Source: Azospirillum thermophilum (GTDB taxonomy: Bacteria; Pseudomonadota; Alphaproteobacteria; Azospirillales; Azospirillaceae). Taken from it: 64,000 bases of DNA. The position numbers and the translations under genes were made by a program. Shown here in pieces: positions 15,361 to 25,795 of this stretch; position 1 is the first letter of the stretch; each line of letters begins with the position of its first letter. The stretch lies in NCBI RefSeq assembly GCF_003130795.1, contig NZ_CP029353.1, forward strand, positions 62,001 through 126,000, in the 5' to 3' direction. The notes under the pieces were generated by a model that saw only the letters and a list, made by a program, of their open reading frames with translations, was not told where the DNA came from and ran no database searches.

Positions 15361-18300
15361 ATGCCCGTATACCGCCGCCTTCTGCTGGTCGTGCTCGCGT
15401 CCATGGTCCCGTTGCTGGGCATCGAGATCGCCAATCTCGCGCACGGCCGCGCCGAGCGCGAGGCGGAGATCGGGCAGCAGGCGATGCGGTTGCTCGACCT
15501 GCTGAGGAGCGAGCAGGAGCGGATCGTCGCGGGCGCGCGCGACGTCCTCGTCACGCTGGCCGAAACGGGGCTTGCCGGCGACGGTCTGGCCGCCTGCCAG
15601 CCGGTCATGGACCGGCTGCGGCGGCGGCTTCCCGCGCATCTGTCGATCGAGGTGGCGGATGCGGCCGGCGAGGTCCGCTGCGCCACCGACGCGCACGCCG
15701 GCGGCGCGTCCATCGCGGACGAGCCCAGCTTCCACGAGGCGCTGCGCTCGGGCCGGCCCGCCATCGGCGTCGGGGAGGTCCGCCACTGGCGCGGCGGCGG
15801 GAACACCCTGACGCTGCCGTTCCGCATGGCCGTCGGCGCCGGCGGCGGCGCGCCGGACGGGGTGGCGACGGTCCGGCTCGACACGCGCTGGCTCGAGACG
15901 AGCCTGGCCGGCAAGCCCATGCCGCCGAACGCCGCGATCCTCCTGGCGGACGCCGGCGGCACCATCCTGGCGCGGGCGCCGGTCCGCCCGGAACTGGCCG
16001 GGACACCGCTTCCCGAGCGCTACCGGGTCTTTTACGAAGGGGACCGTCGGGCCGTCTTGGAGACGACGGGCTTCGACGGCGTCCGGCGCGTCGTTGCCTA
16101 CGCCCCGCCGGCCGAGGGCGCCTCGGGGCTGATGCTGGCCGTCGGCCTGGACAAGGAGGCCACGCTGCGTCCGGGCGACGTGGCGGCGCTGTGGTCGTTG
16201 GGGCTGTTCGCCGGCGTGCTCGTGCTCGGCGCGGCTGGCGCGGCCTGGGGGCTGCGCGCGCACGTCCGGACACGCGAACGGGCGGACCGGGCCACGATCA
16301 AGATGGCCAGGGTGCTCGAGAGCACCACCGACGCGGTGTTCGAACTCGACGGCGATTGGCGCTTCACCTTTGTGAACGCGCGGGCCCGGGCGCTGCTGCC
16401 GGCCGACGGCGAACCGATCGGACGGACTCTCTGGGAGGTGATGCCGGCGGCGCGGGACACCCCGGCCTGGGCCGCGCTGCACGACGCGGCCGGGCGCCAA
16501 GCGCCGGTGGCGTTCGACCTGTTCGGGCCGTGCGACGGCCGTTGCTATGCGGTCCGCGCCTTCCCGTCGAATGGCGGGCTGGCCGTCTTCTGCCACGATG
16601 TCACCCACCGCAGGGAGGCCGAGGCGGAGCGCGACCGCCTGCTGGCCGACCTCGAAGCCAGGAGCCGGGAGCTGGAGCAGCAGCGCCGGCTTCTGCAAGC
16701 GGTGCTGCGCGCCGTCCCGGTCGGGCTGATCGCCGTCGAGGCGCCCTCCGGACGGCTTCTCGTCCACAGCGACGCCACGGAGCGCATGATCGGCCATCCC
16801 GTCTCTGCCGACGGAGGCCTCGCCGGATCCGCGCGCAGCGGCGCCCTGCACGAGGACGGCACCCCGTACCGGCCCGCGGAGTACCCGCTCGCCCGCGCTC
16901 TGCTCGCGGGTGAGGACGTCCATCTCGAGGAGATGGTCTACCGGCGCGGCGACGGCCGGATCGCCACCTTCGCGGTCAGCGCCCTGCCGGTCCGCGACGA
17001 GCGCGGCGCCGTCGTCATGGCCATCAGCGCATTCGTCGACCTCACCGAGCGCAAGGCGGTGGAGAGCGCGCTGCGCCACAGCGAGGAGCGTCTGACCCTG
17101 GCGCTCGACTCCGCGCGCGCCGGCACCTTCGCGTGGGACCTCACGACCGGCGCCATCGTCTGGTCGGCGGAGAGCTACCGGCTGCTCGGCCTCAGTCCCG
17201 ACCGCGACGAAGCCACCTACGCGAGCTGGGAGCGCGTCGTGCATCCCGAGGACGTCGGACGCGTCATGGGCTACATCCGGCGGCGCCTGGCCGAAGGCCG
17301 CACCGACGCACAGGCCGACTACCGTGTTCTCCATCCCGACGGCGCCGTGCGCTGGATCGAGATCACCGGGCGGATCAGCTATGACGCCGCCGGCGCGCCG
17401 GTGCGCATGGTCGGCCTGAACATCGACGTCACCGAGCGCAAGAGCGTCAACGAGGCGTTGCGCCGCAGCCGCGAGCACCTGCGCCTGGCGCTCGCCGCGA
17501 TCGGCGCCGGAGCGTGGGAGTGGGAGCCGCGCACCGATCGCTGGCTCTGGTCCGAAGCGGTCTTCGCGCTGCGCGGCCTCGACCCGGAGCGGGATACCCC
17601 GTCGCACGCGCTGTGGATGGCCGGCTTCCACCCCGACGACCGGTCGATGATCCAGCAGGTGGTTCAGCGCACCTTCGCCGAGCGGCGCACCGAGTGGACC
17701 GCCGAGGCGCGCATCGTCCATCCGGTGCGCGGCCTGCGATGGATGCTCAGCGTCGGCGCGGCGCTCTACGGCGCCGATGGGGAGCCCGAGCGCCTGCTCG
17801 GCGTGTGCATCGACATCACCGAGCGCAAGGCCGCGGAGGAGGATGCACGGCTGGGCCAGCAGCGGGTTGGCCTCGCGCTGGCGGCGGCGCGGGCGGGAAC
17901 CTTCGACGTTGATTTCGCGACCGGCAGCTCCGTCTGGTCCGAGCAGACCTTCCGCATCCTCGGCCTTGATCCAGGCCGGGACCGGCCGTGCGCCGACACC
18001 TGGGCGGCGCTCCTCCACCCCGACGACCGGGCCGAGGTTCTTGCGGCGCGCAGCCAAGCACTCAGGGACCGCGTTCAGGATCTGCGCATGACGTACCGAA
18101 TCGTCACGCCGGCGGGCGATGTCCGCTGGATCGAGGCGGCGGCGCACGTCCTGTACGGGACCGACGGCGCGCCGGCACGCCTGACCGGCATCGACGCCGA
18201 CGTGACCGAGCGCCGCCGGATGGAGGAGGAGCTGCGCCGCGCCAAGATGGCGGCGGAGGAGGCCGACCGGGCGAAATCGCGCTTCCTGGCGGCGGCCAGC

Positions 18301-19365
18301 CACGATCTGCGCCAGCCCCTGCAGTCGCTGTTCCTGTTCGCGGCCGGACTGCACGGCCGTGTGCAGGACGAACGCGGCCGTCACGCCCTGACCATGATCG
18401 AGCGCAACCTCGAGGCGCTCAAGGGGTTGCTGGACAGCCTCATGGACATCTCGCGGCTCGACGTTGGCGTGATCCGCCCGGTGATCGAGGACTTTGCTCT
18501 GGGGCCCCTGCTTGAGCACAGCGGCGCGTCGTTCGCGCCGGCCGCCCAGGCCAAGGGGCTCCGTCTGGTGGTCGAGGGCGCCGGCGACGTCGTGGTGCGC
18601 AGCGACCGCCATCTGCTCGGCCGCATGATCCGCAACCTGGTGGAGAACGCCATCAAGTACACCGACGCCGGAACGGTCCGCCTCGGCTGCCGCGCCGACG
18701 GTCGGCACGTCGCCATCGAGGTCGCCGACACCGGAGTCGGCATCCCGCTCGAACAGCGGGAGCGCGTGTTCGAGGAGTTCCACCAGCTCGCCAACCCCGC
18801 CCGCGACCGGAACCGGGGGCTGGGTCTCGGCCTTTCGATCGTCCGGCGCCTGTCGACGCTTCTCGATCACCCGGTGTCCGTGCGGTCCGAACCCGGACGG
18901 GGATCGGTCTTCAGCATCCTGGTGCCCCTCGGGGAGCCCGCTGCCGTGCGCGCCGCGCCGGTGCCGGACGCGGTTCTGGTGAGCGCCGGCGGACGGCTGG
19001 CGGTGCTGGTGGACGACGAGCCCGACGTGCTGTGGGGGCTGCGGGAGATGTTCCGGGACTGGGGATACGACACCGTGGCCGGCACCTCGATCGCCCAGGC
19101 GCTCGAACGGCTGGCCGAGGACGGCCGGACGCCGGCGGTGGTCGTTGCCGACTACCGGTTGGGCGAGGACGGCACCGGCCTCGACGCGGTGCGCCGCCTG
19201 CGCGAACATGTTGGTTCCGCTGTTCCGGCGGTGATCCTGACCGGGGAGACCACCGAGGCCGTGCGGCGGGAGGTGGCCGAGGCCGCCGCCGGGCTTGCGA
19301 TCAAGCCGGTGACGCCAAGTCAGCTTCACGAGACCCTGCGCAGACAGCTCGGTGAGGCCGCGTAA
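15361..19365 (+). CDS. Hybrid sensor histidine kinase with multiple PAS domains and receiver
   Basis: The ATG at 15361 (GGGAGA nearby) starts a first membrane helix, giving 1334 residues. An extracytoplasmic sensor of about 230 residues lies between helices at about 5-25 and 275-300 and resembles a dCache-like domain. Several PAS domains follow (about 310 to 960), each later one ending in a D-V-T-E-R-x linker. The HisKA box is ASHDLRQPLQSLF, the ATPase has NLVENAIKYTDAG, DTGVGIP and GLGLGLSIV, and the C-terminal receiver carries VDDEPD and the acceptor Asp of VVADYRLGEDG. HDLRQPL kinases of this build are usually paired with NarL-type regulators, but none is adjacent. Confidence 0.9.
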   Translation: MPVYRRLLLVVLASMVPLLGIEIANLAHGRAEREAEIGQQAMRLLDLLRSEQERIVAGARDVLVTLAETGLAGDGLAACQPVMDRLRRRLPAHLSIEVADAAGEVRCATDAHAGGASIADEPSFHEALRSGRPAIGVGEVRHWRGGGNTLTLPFRMAVGAGGGAPDGVATVRLDTRWLETSLAGKPMPPNAAILLADAGGTILARAPVRPELAGTPLPERYRVFYEGDRRAVLETTGFDGVRRVVAYAPPAEGASGLMLAVGLDKEATLRPGDVAALWSLGLFAGVLVLGAAGAAWGLRAHVRTRERADRATIKMARVLESTTDAVFELDGDWRFTFVNARARALLPADGEPIGRTLWEVMPAARDTPAWAALHDAAGRQAPVAFDLFGPCDGRCYAVRAFPSNGGLAVFCHDVTHRREAEAERDRLLADLEARSRELEQQRRLLQAVLRAVPVGLIAVEAPSGRLLVHSDATERMIGHPVSADGGLAGSARSGALHEDGTPYRPAEYPLARALLAGEDVHLEEMVYRRGDGRIATFAVSALPVRDERGAVVMAISAFVDLTERKAVESALRHSEERLTLALDSARAGTFAWDLTTGAIVWSAESYRLLGLSPDRDEATYASWERVVHPEDVGRVMGYIRRRLAEGRTDAQADYRVLHPDGAVRWIEITGRISYDAAGAPVRMVGLNIDVTERKSVNEALRRSREHLRLALAAIGAGAWEWEPRTDRWLWSEAVFALRGLDPERDTPSHALWMAGFHPDDRSMIQQVVQRTFAERRTEWTAEARIVHPVRGLRWMLSVGAALYGADGEPERLLGVCIDITERKAAEEDARLGQQRVGLALAAARAGTFDVDFATGSSVWSEQTFRILGLDPGRDRPCADTWAALLHPDDRAEVLAARSQALRDRVQDLRMTYRIVTPAGDVRWIEAAAHVLYGTDGAPARLTGIDADVTERRRMEEELRRAKMAAEEADRAKSRFLAAASHDLRQPLQSLFLFAAGLHGRVQDERGRHALTMIERNLEALKGLLDSLMDISRLDVGVIRPVIEDFALGPLLEHSGASFAPAAQAKGLRLVVEGAGDVVVRSDRHLLGRMIRNLVENAIKYTDAGTVRLGCRADGRHVAIEVADTGVGIPLEQRERVFEEFHQLANPARDRNRGLGLGLSIVRRLSTLLDHPVSVRSEPGRGSVFSILVPLGEPAAVRAAPVPDAVLVSAGGRLAVLVDDEPDVLWGLREMFRDWGYDTVAGTSIAQALERLAEDGRTPAVVVADYRLGEDGTGLDAVRRLREHVGSAVPAVILTGETTEAVRREVAEAAAGLAIKPVTPSQLHETLRRQLGEAA

Positions 19366-19439
19366 GCCCATCGGAACCGTGGTGCGTGTCGCACCGCTTC
19401 AGCGTCCGGTCGGTGCCATGTCGCCGTATCCACGAGCGT

Positions 19440-19868
19440 CGTGACCGCTCCAGCACGCTGAAGATCCGGCGCAATGCCTCGGCATCGCGATCAACGCGCA
19501 GCCGCCCCCCGCCGAGGCCGGTGGCATCATGCCGGAGACAGCCGGCACGGCCCCCGCCAGTTCCACCGGCGCGAACACGGGCGTGGCTTCGATCGGGGGA
19601 CCAGCAGCCGGCGGCGCCAGCGGAACAACAGGCTGGGATCGACGCCGCAGCGGCGCGCGACCAACGACACGCTCATCCCCGGCGCGCAGGTCTCCGCCAC
19701 CAGCCGTTCCTTCTCCGCCTCCGGCCAGCCCCGCCGGCGCGGAGCCGCCTCGACGATCTCCATGATCAACGGAGCGCTCGCCGTCATAGGGACAGCACCA
19801 GGGCTATCCCCGGAACCAGGAGCGCTCACCCCGTCCTCTCCGGCAAGACGGCGCGACCACCGCCCCAA
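19440..19868 (-). mobile_element. IS66-family tnpA remnant
   Basis: On the minus strand, AEKERLVAETCAPGMSVSLV and ARRCGVDPSLLFRWRRRL form the helix-turn-helix of IS66 TnpA. After a frameshift the C-terminal GGRLRVDRDAEALRRIFSVL segment can be read from about 19530 down to 19450. No tnpB or tnpC follows, so it is a decayed fragment lying between the two kinase genes. Confidence 0.7.
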
Positions 19869-20169
19869 CGCCCAGCGGTCGATCCCAAGAACCTCAGCGT
19901 CAGCCCGCTCTCCGGCTACACCTGCACACGCTGCCGCCAGAATGCCTTCCGATCCGCCCCCGACATGCCGTTCTTCCGCTGATCTGCGGCCAGCGGACTA
20001 TTTCATGAACCCGCACGGGCAAGGACGTGGCGTCCGACACCGCATACCCTTAAGCTGGGTTGCGCCCACGATCAACGTGATACTGGTTGCCCCTGACATG
20101 GGCAGGTACGATGCGGCCAACGTTGCTCTCGGCGGCAACCGAAACCAAGGGGACCCAAAGGGACGATCA

Positions 20170-22077
20170 ATGCTTCCAGAGTGCGCACGGATCGATTTTG
20201 AAGCTGTGATCGAGGCGTCACCCAATCCCTACATGCTCCTCGACCGTGAGTTGCGGTGCGTCTGGGCCAATACCGCGTATCTGCGGGCCACGGGGCGGGA
20301 GCTCACGAGCCTGTTCGGCCACACCATCTTTGACGCGTTCCCTCCCGGCTCCCATGACCCTGATGGCGCGAGCGAGGCACTGCTCCGAGCCTCGCTCAAC
20401 CGGGTGCTTCAAACCGGCCGACCCGACGCGCTGGCCCTGATCCGCTACGCCATTCCAGCCGCCGGTGATGCCGTCTTCGAGGACCGCTACTGGAGCGCCA
20501 CCCACACCCCCATCCTCGACGGGCAGGGCACTGTCCGCTTCATCCTCCAGCAGACGAACGACGTTACCGAGCTCCAGCGCCTGCGTATGGCCGCCGGAAC
20601 GGAAGCCGCCCGTGGAATGCCGGCCGGGGCGGCGGTGATCGAGGCCGGCCTCTTTCAGCGGGCGCAGGCTGTTCAGGAGGCCAACCTCACGCTGGACACG
20701 GAGCGCCGGTACCTTCGTGAGCTCTTTCGCCAAGCTCCGGGTTTTGTCGCCGTCCTGAGCGGCCCCGGGCACATTTTTGAGCTCGCCAACGACGCCTATT
20801 GCCGGCTCATCGGGCGCACCGACATCATCGGCAGGCCCGTGCTCGAAGTGCTGCCGGAAGTCCGGGAGCAAGGCTTCATCGCGTTGCTCGACAGCGTCCG
20901 GGAAGCCGGTCGCCCCTTCGTTGGACAGGACATGCACCTCCAGCTGCGGCGACGGCCCGATGCGCCGCTCGAGGATGTCTACCTGGATTTTGTGTACCAG
21001 CCCATCGTCGGGCCGGACGGGGCCGTTTCCGGCATCTTTGTGCAGGGCAACGACGTGACGGAGCGCTGGCGATCGGAGAAGGCGTTGCGCGAGAGCGAGG
21101 AGCGCGCCCGTCTGCAGCTGCTCGAGGTGGAGACGCTCTACCGGACAGCTCCCATCGGCTTGGGTCTGTTTGATCGCGAGCTCCGCTTCCTGCGGGTCAA
21201 CGAGGCGCTCGCGGCCATGAACGGGCCGTCGGTCGACGAGCATCTCGGACGCTGCGCCTGGGAGGTTGTTCCGGCTCTGCGCGCTGTGGCCGAACCACTG
21301 TTCTGCCGTGTTCTGGAAACCGGGGAACCGGTGCTCGGGATCGAGCTGCGCGGCACAACGCCAAGCCAGCCCGGCGTCGAACGCGTTTGGATCGAGGATT
21401 TCTATCCGGTGAAGAGGCCGGACGGCACGCTGATGGCCATCGGTGCCATCGTCCGCGAGGTGACGGAGCAGAAGCGCCTGGAGGAACGGGAGCGCCTGCT
21501 CACGGCCGAGCTGCGGCACCGGTTGAAAAACCTGTTCATGATGGTCGAGGCGCTTGCCCGCCAGACCGCCCGCACCACGTCCGCGCTGCCGGAATTTCTG
21601 GACCGCTTTCTCGGGCGGGTCCGTGCCCTCGCTGCCGCGCAGGATCTGCTGGCCAGCGGTCCGATCAACGCGGCCGTATCCTTGCAGGCCTTGATCGGCA
21701 CGGCGCTCGCCCCTTTTGTCGGTGCCGACGGGCGGGTGCGCATGGAGGTGAACGACACGGCCGTCGCCGCGGACGTCGCCTCGAATTTGGCCTTGGCGTT
21801 GCACGAACTGGCGACGAACGCGACCAAGTACGGCGCGCTGTCCGTGCCCGGCGGGCGGGTTTCCCTAAGCGCACGCGTCGAAAAGACGGAGGGCGGGCAC
21901 GAGCTCTGCATCGAATGGCGAGAAGCTGGAGGGCCGCCCGTGCGGCGTCCACAAGGCGCGGGTTTCGGCTCGCAACTGCTCGAGCGCGTGATCGTTGCCC
22001 AGCATCGGGGGCGCGTCGCGAGGCACTGGGAAAATTCAGGGCTGATCTGTTGCGTCTGCCTTCCGGTGCAGGATTGA
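20170..22077 (+). CDS. PAS-containing HWE/HisKA_2 histidine kinase
   Basis: A soluble 635-residue kinase starting at ATG 20170 (AAAGGGA upstream). Three PAS domains are at about 10-135, 185-305 and 320-435. The phosphoacceptor region is ELRHRLKNLFMMVEAL and the ATPase contains HELATNATKYGALS, both diagnostic of the HWE subgroup, plus WREAGGPPV and a GFGSQLLERV lid. There is no membrane segment and no receiver. HWE kinases in alphaproteobacteria usually signal through general stress or light and oxygen responses; no partner regulator lies next to this gene. Confidence 0.9.
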   Translation: MLPECARIDFEAVIEASPNPYMLLDRELRCVWANTAYLRATGRELTSLFGHTIFDAFPPGSHDPDGASEALLRASLNRVLQTGRPDALALIRYAIPAAGDAVFEDRYWSATHTPILDGQGTVRFILQQTNDVTELQRLRMAAGTEAARGMPAGAAVIEAGLFQRAQAVQEANLTLDTERRYLRELFRQAPGFVAVLSGPGHIFELANDAYCRLIGRTDIIGRPVLEVLPEVREQGFIALLDSVREAGRPFVGQDMHLQLRRRPDAPLEDVYLDFVYQPIVGPDGAVSGIFVQGNDVTERWRSEKALRESEERARLQLLEVETLYRTAPIGLGLFDRELRFLRVNEALAAMNGPSVDEHLGRCAWEVVPALRAVAEPLFCRVLETGEPVLGIELRGTTPSQPGVERVWIEDFYPVKRPDGTLMAIGAIVREVTEQKRLEERERLLTAELRHRLKNLFMMVEALARQTARTTSALPEFLDRFLGRVRALAAAQDLLASGPINAAVSLQALIGTALAPFVGADGRVRMEVNDTAVAADVASNLALALHELATNATKYGALSVPGGRVSLSARVEKTEGGHELCIEWREAGGPPVRRPQGAGFGSQLLERVIVAQHRGRVARHWENSGLICCVCLPVQD

Positions 22078-23131
22078 AACCGCCACAACCGCGTCGCGCG
22101 GCGGCCCGTCGCAGGCGGTGGCCAAGGGATCGGATCTCTCCCGAAAGACGATGAGGCCAGCCGTCATCGGCCACCCTGTGCACCACGCCGTGATCCTTGA
22201 GATGACCGTCGAGAGCGACCACTGCCGCCCCGCACCGACGCGCGTGTCGGCGGTCAGCGAGATCGCCATGTCTCGGGACGCTGTCGCGCCGGCGGCAAGC
22301 CCGCCAACACCGGGACGATGCCGGTGCGGCGATCACCCTTGCCGCTGACGAGGAAGCAACTCACCATCCCGCCATGGCCGACCCCTTCATGGTCCTGTCA
22401 TGCGCTTTTCATGTTCACGGACGCTGAACACTGAGAGCCTGGGCAAGGCGGAGACGCGGATCCATACGGACCGCTCCTTCGAACACGTGCCATTCCCCGT
22501 CGCATCAAGCGGCGACGGAAAATCCGGTCCGCCGGTGCAGCGGTTACCGGGCGCGTGGCGCCGGCTGCGCACCCCGCTGCCGTCGGCCGCCATGGTGATC
22601 GACTCCGCCGTTGGGGCGGTAAGGGCTTTCGGGCATGTCGTGTTGCGGGCACAGCCGGGATCGGAAGGGAACCGCGGACGCCATCGTGGAAGCTGTCCGA
22701 CCCACGCGGCCGGCCGTGTTCAACAGTCGTCCGGCGCCGCACCGCGGTCACCGGTTCTGCATGGATGAGGTATAGATCGACAAGGCTGACGCAGGATTGG
22801 CAAGAACAGAATGTTAACGAGTTTTAACGTCGACAGCGTAGGCGTTGGTTAACGACTGCATTTCTTGCATATTTTTGCCGCAATCGACGATATTGTTTGC
22901 GCCTTGGTTCATTCTATGCTAGAGTTCTTCTGGCGATTAGGTTGGAGGTTCTGCGCGATGTCAATGGATAGCCTGCGCCTTTTGCGTGCCCCCCCCGCAC
23001 ACGCGCGCGGCCACGCCACCCAAACGCCGGGCCGCCGGTAGCGATCGGGCAAGGCTTCGTTCGAGCGAGCCGGCCGGTCCGTCCGGAGCCGGTCCTCGCG
23101 GCATCGTTCCGTTTGCGTGTGGGTCGTCCAC
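22078..23131. other. Long non-coding stretch upstream of a chemoreceptor
   Basis: More than 1 kb with no supported gene. Short frames on both strands lack a ribosome site and recognisable pattern. The last part (about 22800-22930) is distinctly AT-rich and holds repeated GTTAAC/TTTTAAC motifs, looking like the control region for the chemoreceptor at 23132. Confidence 0.45.
22893..22920 (+). promoter_or_regulatory. Candidate sigma70 promoter
   Basis: TTGTTT (22893-22898) and TATGCT (22915-22920) with 16 bases between them sit in the AT-rich block. Transcription would start near 22927 and give a leader of about 200 bases before the chemoreceptor start. It is a pattern match only. Confidence 0.4.
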
Positions 23132-24832
23132 ATGCTGAACACCCCTCGGACCATCCGCCTTGCGACGCGCGTGACCGGCACCGCCTTGCTCAGCCTTCTT
23201 TTCCTGTCGGGAGTGGTCGTCGTTGTGGTGAGCCTCACCCTCCAGCGGCACTTGACCGTACTGGCAAGCCAGCGCCTGGAGGAGAACCTGAAGGTTGCCC
23301 GTGAACTGCTGTTGTCCCAAGGGGACGGCTTCCGCTCCGAAGGCGGGGCTCTCTGGGTTGGCACGCGCAAGCTCAATGGCGACAGCGCGCTGCTCGACCG
23401 CCTTGTGAGCGCGGTGGGCGGTGTCGCCTCACTGTTTCATGGCGATGTCCGCGTGGCCACCACGATCATGAATGAGGGAAAGCGTGCGGTCGGCTCCCAA
23501 CTCGCGCAAGGCCCCGTGTACGAGACCGTGATCAAACAGGGGCGGGGGTTCCGCGGTGAGGCCGTCGCGCTTGGCACGACCTACATGACGGCCTACGATC
23601 CCATCCGCGATGCGTCCGGCTCGGTCATCGGCATTCTCGTCGTCGCCGTCGCGAAGGACCAGTTCTTCGCCGCCATCGACGATGTGATCGGGACCGTGGT
23701 GCTGGTCGCCCTGCTCGTGACGGTCAGCGTCGCCGCCGCCGTCTTCCTGGTGATGAGGGCGACCTTCCGGCCGTTCGACGCGATGCGCCGCGTCATGCTC
23801 GACATCTCGGAAGGCCGAACCGAACGGATCACACCGTGCCTGGAACGCGGCGACGAACTCGGTGACATGGCGCGCACGGTGGAGGTTTTCCGGGAGAACC
23901 TTGTGCGCATGGAACGTCTGCGCGCCGAACAGGAAGATCATGAGCGGCAGGCGATCATCGAGCGCAAGCGCGCGATGCTGACCATGGCCGATGCCATGGA
24001 GCAGCGGGTCAAGGGCATGATCGCCGCCATCGGGCGTCAGATCGAAAGCCTGCGCCTGGCCTCCGGCTCGATGTCTGCCGAAGCGCAGCAGACCAGCGTC
24101 CAGAGCACCGCCGTTGCCGGCGCTTCGCAGCAGGCCTCGGCCAACGTGCAGACCGTGGCGGCCGCCACGGAGGAACTCAACGCCGCCAGCCATGAGATCG
24201 GGCGCCAGATCGAACGGTCGACCGACATCGCCCGTTTGGCGGCCGACCGCTCGCAGCGAACCGACGAAATCGTCAAGGGATTGTCCGTGGCCGCCGGCCG
24301 CATCGGCGAGGTGGTCACCATGATCCGGGGAATCGCCGGGCAGACCAACCTGCTGGCGCTGAACGCCACCATCGAGGCGGCGCGCGCCGGCGAGGCCGGC
24401 AAGGGTTTCGCCGTGGTGGCGCACGAGGTGAAGAATCTGTCCAGCCAGACCGCGCGCTCCACCGATGAAATCGCTCAGCAGATCGCCGTGGTGCAGGAGG
24501 CGACCGAAAAGGCGGTGGCGGCCATCGAAGAGATCGCGGGCACCGTCCAGGAGGTTCATCAGACCTCCTCCTCCATCGCCGCGGCCATTCAGGAGCAGCA
24601 TGCCGCCATCTCCGAGATCAGCCGCAACGTCCAGCAGGCCGCCGCCGGAACCGAGGAGATCAACAGGCGCATCGCTGGCGTCTCGACCGGCGCGCAAGGC
24701 ACGTTGCAGGCCGCCACCATCGTCACCTCCGCAGCGGATGAACTGGTCCGGCAATCCGAACGGCTGGAACGTCAGGTCGAGGACTTCCTCAACGAGGTCC
24801 GCCAGTCCAATCGCCTGAGCGAGGCGGCGTAG
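23132..24832 (+). CDS. Methyl-accepting chemotaxis protein, single-Cache sensor
   Basis: A 566-residue chemoreceptor from ATG 23132; a GTG five codons earlier is the alternative. Helix 1 (about 12-35) and helix 2 (about 190-215) flank a periplasmic domain of about 150 residues that resembles sCache ([20 protein letters not shown]). HAMP follows with [17 protein letters not shown]. The signalling hairpin contains [20 protein letters not shown] and [14 protein letters not shown], the kinase-control tip. The C-terminus lacks an NWETF-like pentapeptide. It should control CheA from the inner membrane; the ligand is unknown. Confidence 0.93.
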   Translation: MLNTPRTIRLATRVTGTALLSLLFLSGVVVVVVSLTLQRHLTVLASQRLEENLKVARELLLSQGDGFRSEGGALWVGTRKLNGDSALLDRLVSAVGGVASLFHGDVRVATTIMNEGKRAVGSQLAQGPVYETVIKQGRGFRGEAVALGTTYMTAYDPIRDASGSVIGILVVAVAKDQFFAAIDDVIGTVVLVALLVTVSVAAAVFLVMRATFRPFDAMRRVMLDISEGRTERITPCLERGDELGDMARTVEVFRENLVRMERLRAEQEDHERQAIIERKRAMLTMADAMEQRVKGMIAAIGRQIESLRLASGSMSAEAQQTSVQSTAVAGASQQASANVQTVAAATEELNAASHEIGRQIERSTDIARLAADRSQRTDEIVKGLSVAAGRIGEVVTMIRGIAGQTNLLALNATIEAARAGEAGKGFAVVAHEVKNLSSQTARSTDEIAQQIAVVQEATEKAVAAIEEIAGTVQEVHQTSSSIAAAIQEQHAAISEISRNVQQAAAGTEEINRRIAGVSTGAQGTLQAATIVTSAADELVRQSERLERQVEDFLNEVRQSNRLSEAA

Positions 24833-24846
24833 CCGGGGACGACAGC

Positions 24847-25371
24847 ATGATGGCCAAACACGCACCCTTGACCGGCTGTGAGCGGACCTTCGATCCCGGA
24901 GACGTGATCGTCACAAAGACCGACCCGAAGGGCCGGATCACCTATGCCAACCGCGTTTTCCTGCGGCTGTCCGGGTATGAGGAGCGCGAGGTGATCGGAG
25001 CGCCACACAACCTCCTGCGCCACCCGGAGATGCCGGCTTGCGTGTTCAAGCTGCTGTGGAGCACGATCGCCGCCGGCCGGGAGATGTTCGCCTACGTGAA
25101 CAACAGGGCCAAGAACGGTGATCACTACTGGGTGTTCGCCCATGTGACGCCGAGCGTCGACGAGACCGGCGCCATCGTCGGTTATCATTCAAACCGCCGG
25201 GCTCCCCGCCGCGACGCGATCTCGGTGATTCGGCCGCTTTATGAACGGTTGCTGGCCGAAGAACGCCGCCATGGCCACCGGCGGGACGCCATGGCCGCCT
25301 CCACGGCTGCGTTGCTCGACTTTCTCACGCAGAACGGCACGACCTATGACGCGTTTGTCTTCTCTGTATAG
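24847..25371 (+). CDS. Aer-like PAS-domain protein
   Basis: A 174-residue cytoplasmic protein whose first 120 residues are an Aer-type PAS domain: VTKTDPKGRITYANRVFL, then NLLRHPEMPACVFKLLWSTI and NRAKNGDHYWVFAHVTP. In Aer this fold binds FAD for energy and redox taxis. Helical residues follow but no membrane or signalling part. It starts 14 bases after the chemoreceptor stop and its end overlaps the next small gene by 26 bases, so the three are probably one transcript. Confidence 0.85.
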   Translation: MMAKHAPLTGCERTFDPGDVIVTKTDPKGRITYANRVFLRLSGYEEREVIGAPHNLLRHPEMPACVFKLLWSTIAAGREMFAYVNNRAKNGDHYWVFAHVTPSVDETGAIVGYHSNRRAPRRDAISVIRPLYERLLAEERRHGHRRDAMAASTAALLDFLTQNGTTYDAFVFSV

Positions 25372-25711
25372 GTCAGGGATGCTCACCGCCGCCACGGCGG
25401 CCGTGCTGCTGGGTGCCGCCCTGTGGGGAGCGGCCTCGAGCGCCGTTCCTTTGCCGATGGTCATCCTCAACGTCGGCCTCGCCGCCACGCTGCTCGCCGC
25501 CTTTTTCTTCCAGTGGCGGGTGGGAGAGGCGGTCAAGGCGGCGACCGCGGTGTGCCGCCAGGCGGCCCGCGGGAGGTTCGAAGCGCGCCTCGTCGGCATG
25601 CGGGAAGGCGGAGAACTCGGCGCCCTGTTCGACGCCATCAACGACTGCCTCGATCCGGTGGACGCCTTCGTCCGCGAGGCCACCGCCTCGCTGGAGGCCA
25701 GCCTTTCTTGA
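25346..25711 (+). CDS. Membrane protein with HAMP-like tail, possible truncated chemoreceptor
   Basis: From ATG 25346 the product is 121 residues (ATG 25379 is an alternative). Two adjacent hydrophobic helices (AATAAVLLGAALWGAA and VILNVGLAATLLAAFFF) are followed by a HAMP-like segment ending GELGALFDAINDCLDPVDAF. The signalling domain that should follow is absent. In many alphaproteobacteria PAS, two helices, HAMP and signalling domain form one Aer-like receptor. Here PAS and membrane-HAMP parts are on two overlapping genes and the signalling part is missing, so this may be a split or decayed receptor. Confidence 0.6.
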   Translation: MTRLSSLYRSGMLTAATAAVLLGAALWGAASSAVPLPMVILNVGLAATLLAAFFFQWRVGEAVKAATAVCRQAARGRFEARLVGMREGGELGALFDAINDCLDPVDAFVREATASLEASLS

Positions 25712-25795
25712 AACGACTCCTTTCTGTGCTTTTGTAAGGAGTGCGTGGGACTGTGATCTGCTTCACATGAGGCTGTTGCGCTGTGAGGAGTGGAA

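Noticed and set aside
15241..19371. A 1376-codon open frame on the minus strand
   Set aside because: It is the antisense shadow of the hybrid kinase; composition is Arg/Ala/Gly-rich with no domain pattern.
20218..21804. A 528-codon minus-strand frame
   Set aside because: Antisense to the HWE kinase; no recognisable sequence.
22036..22348. Short frames after the HWE kinase
   Set aside because: Overlapping frames on both strands, no ribosome site, no family pattern.
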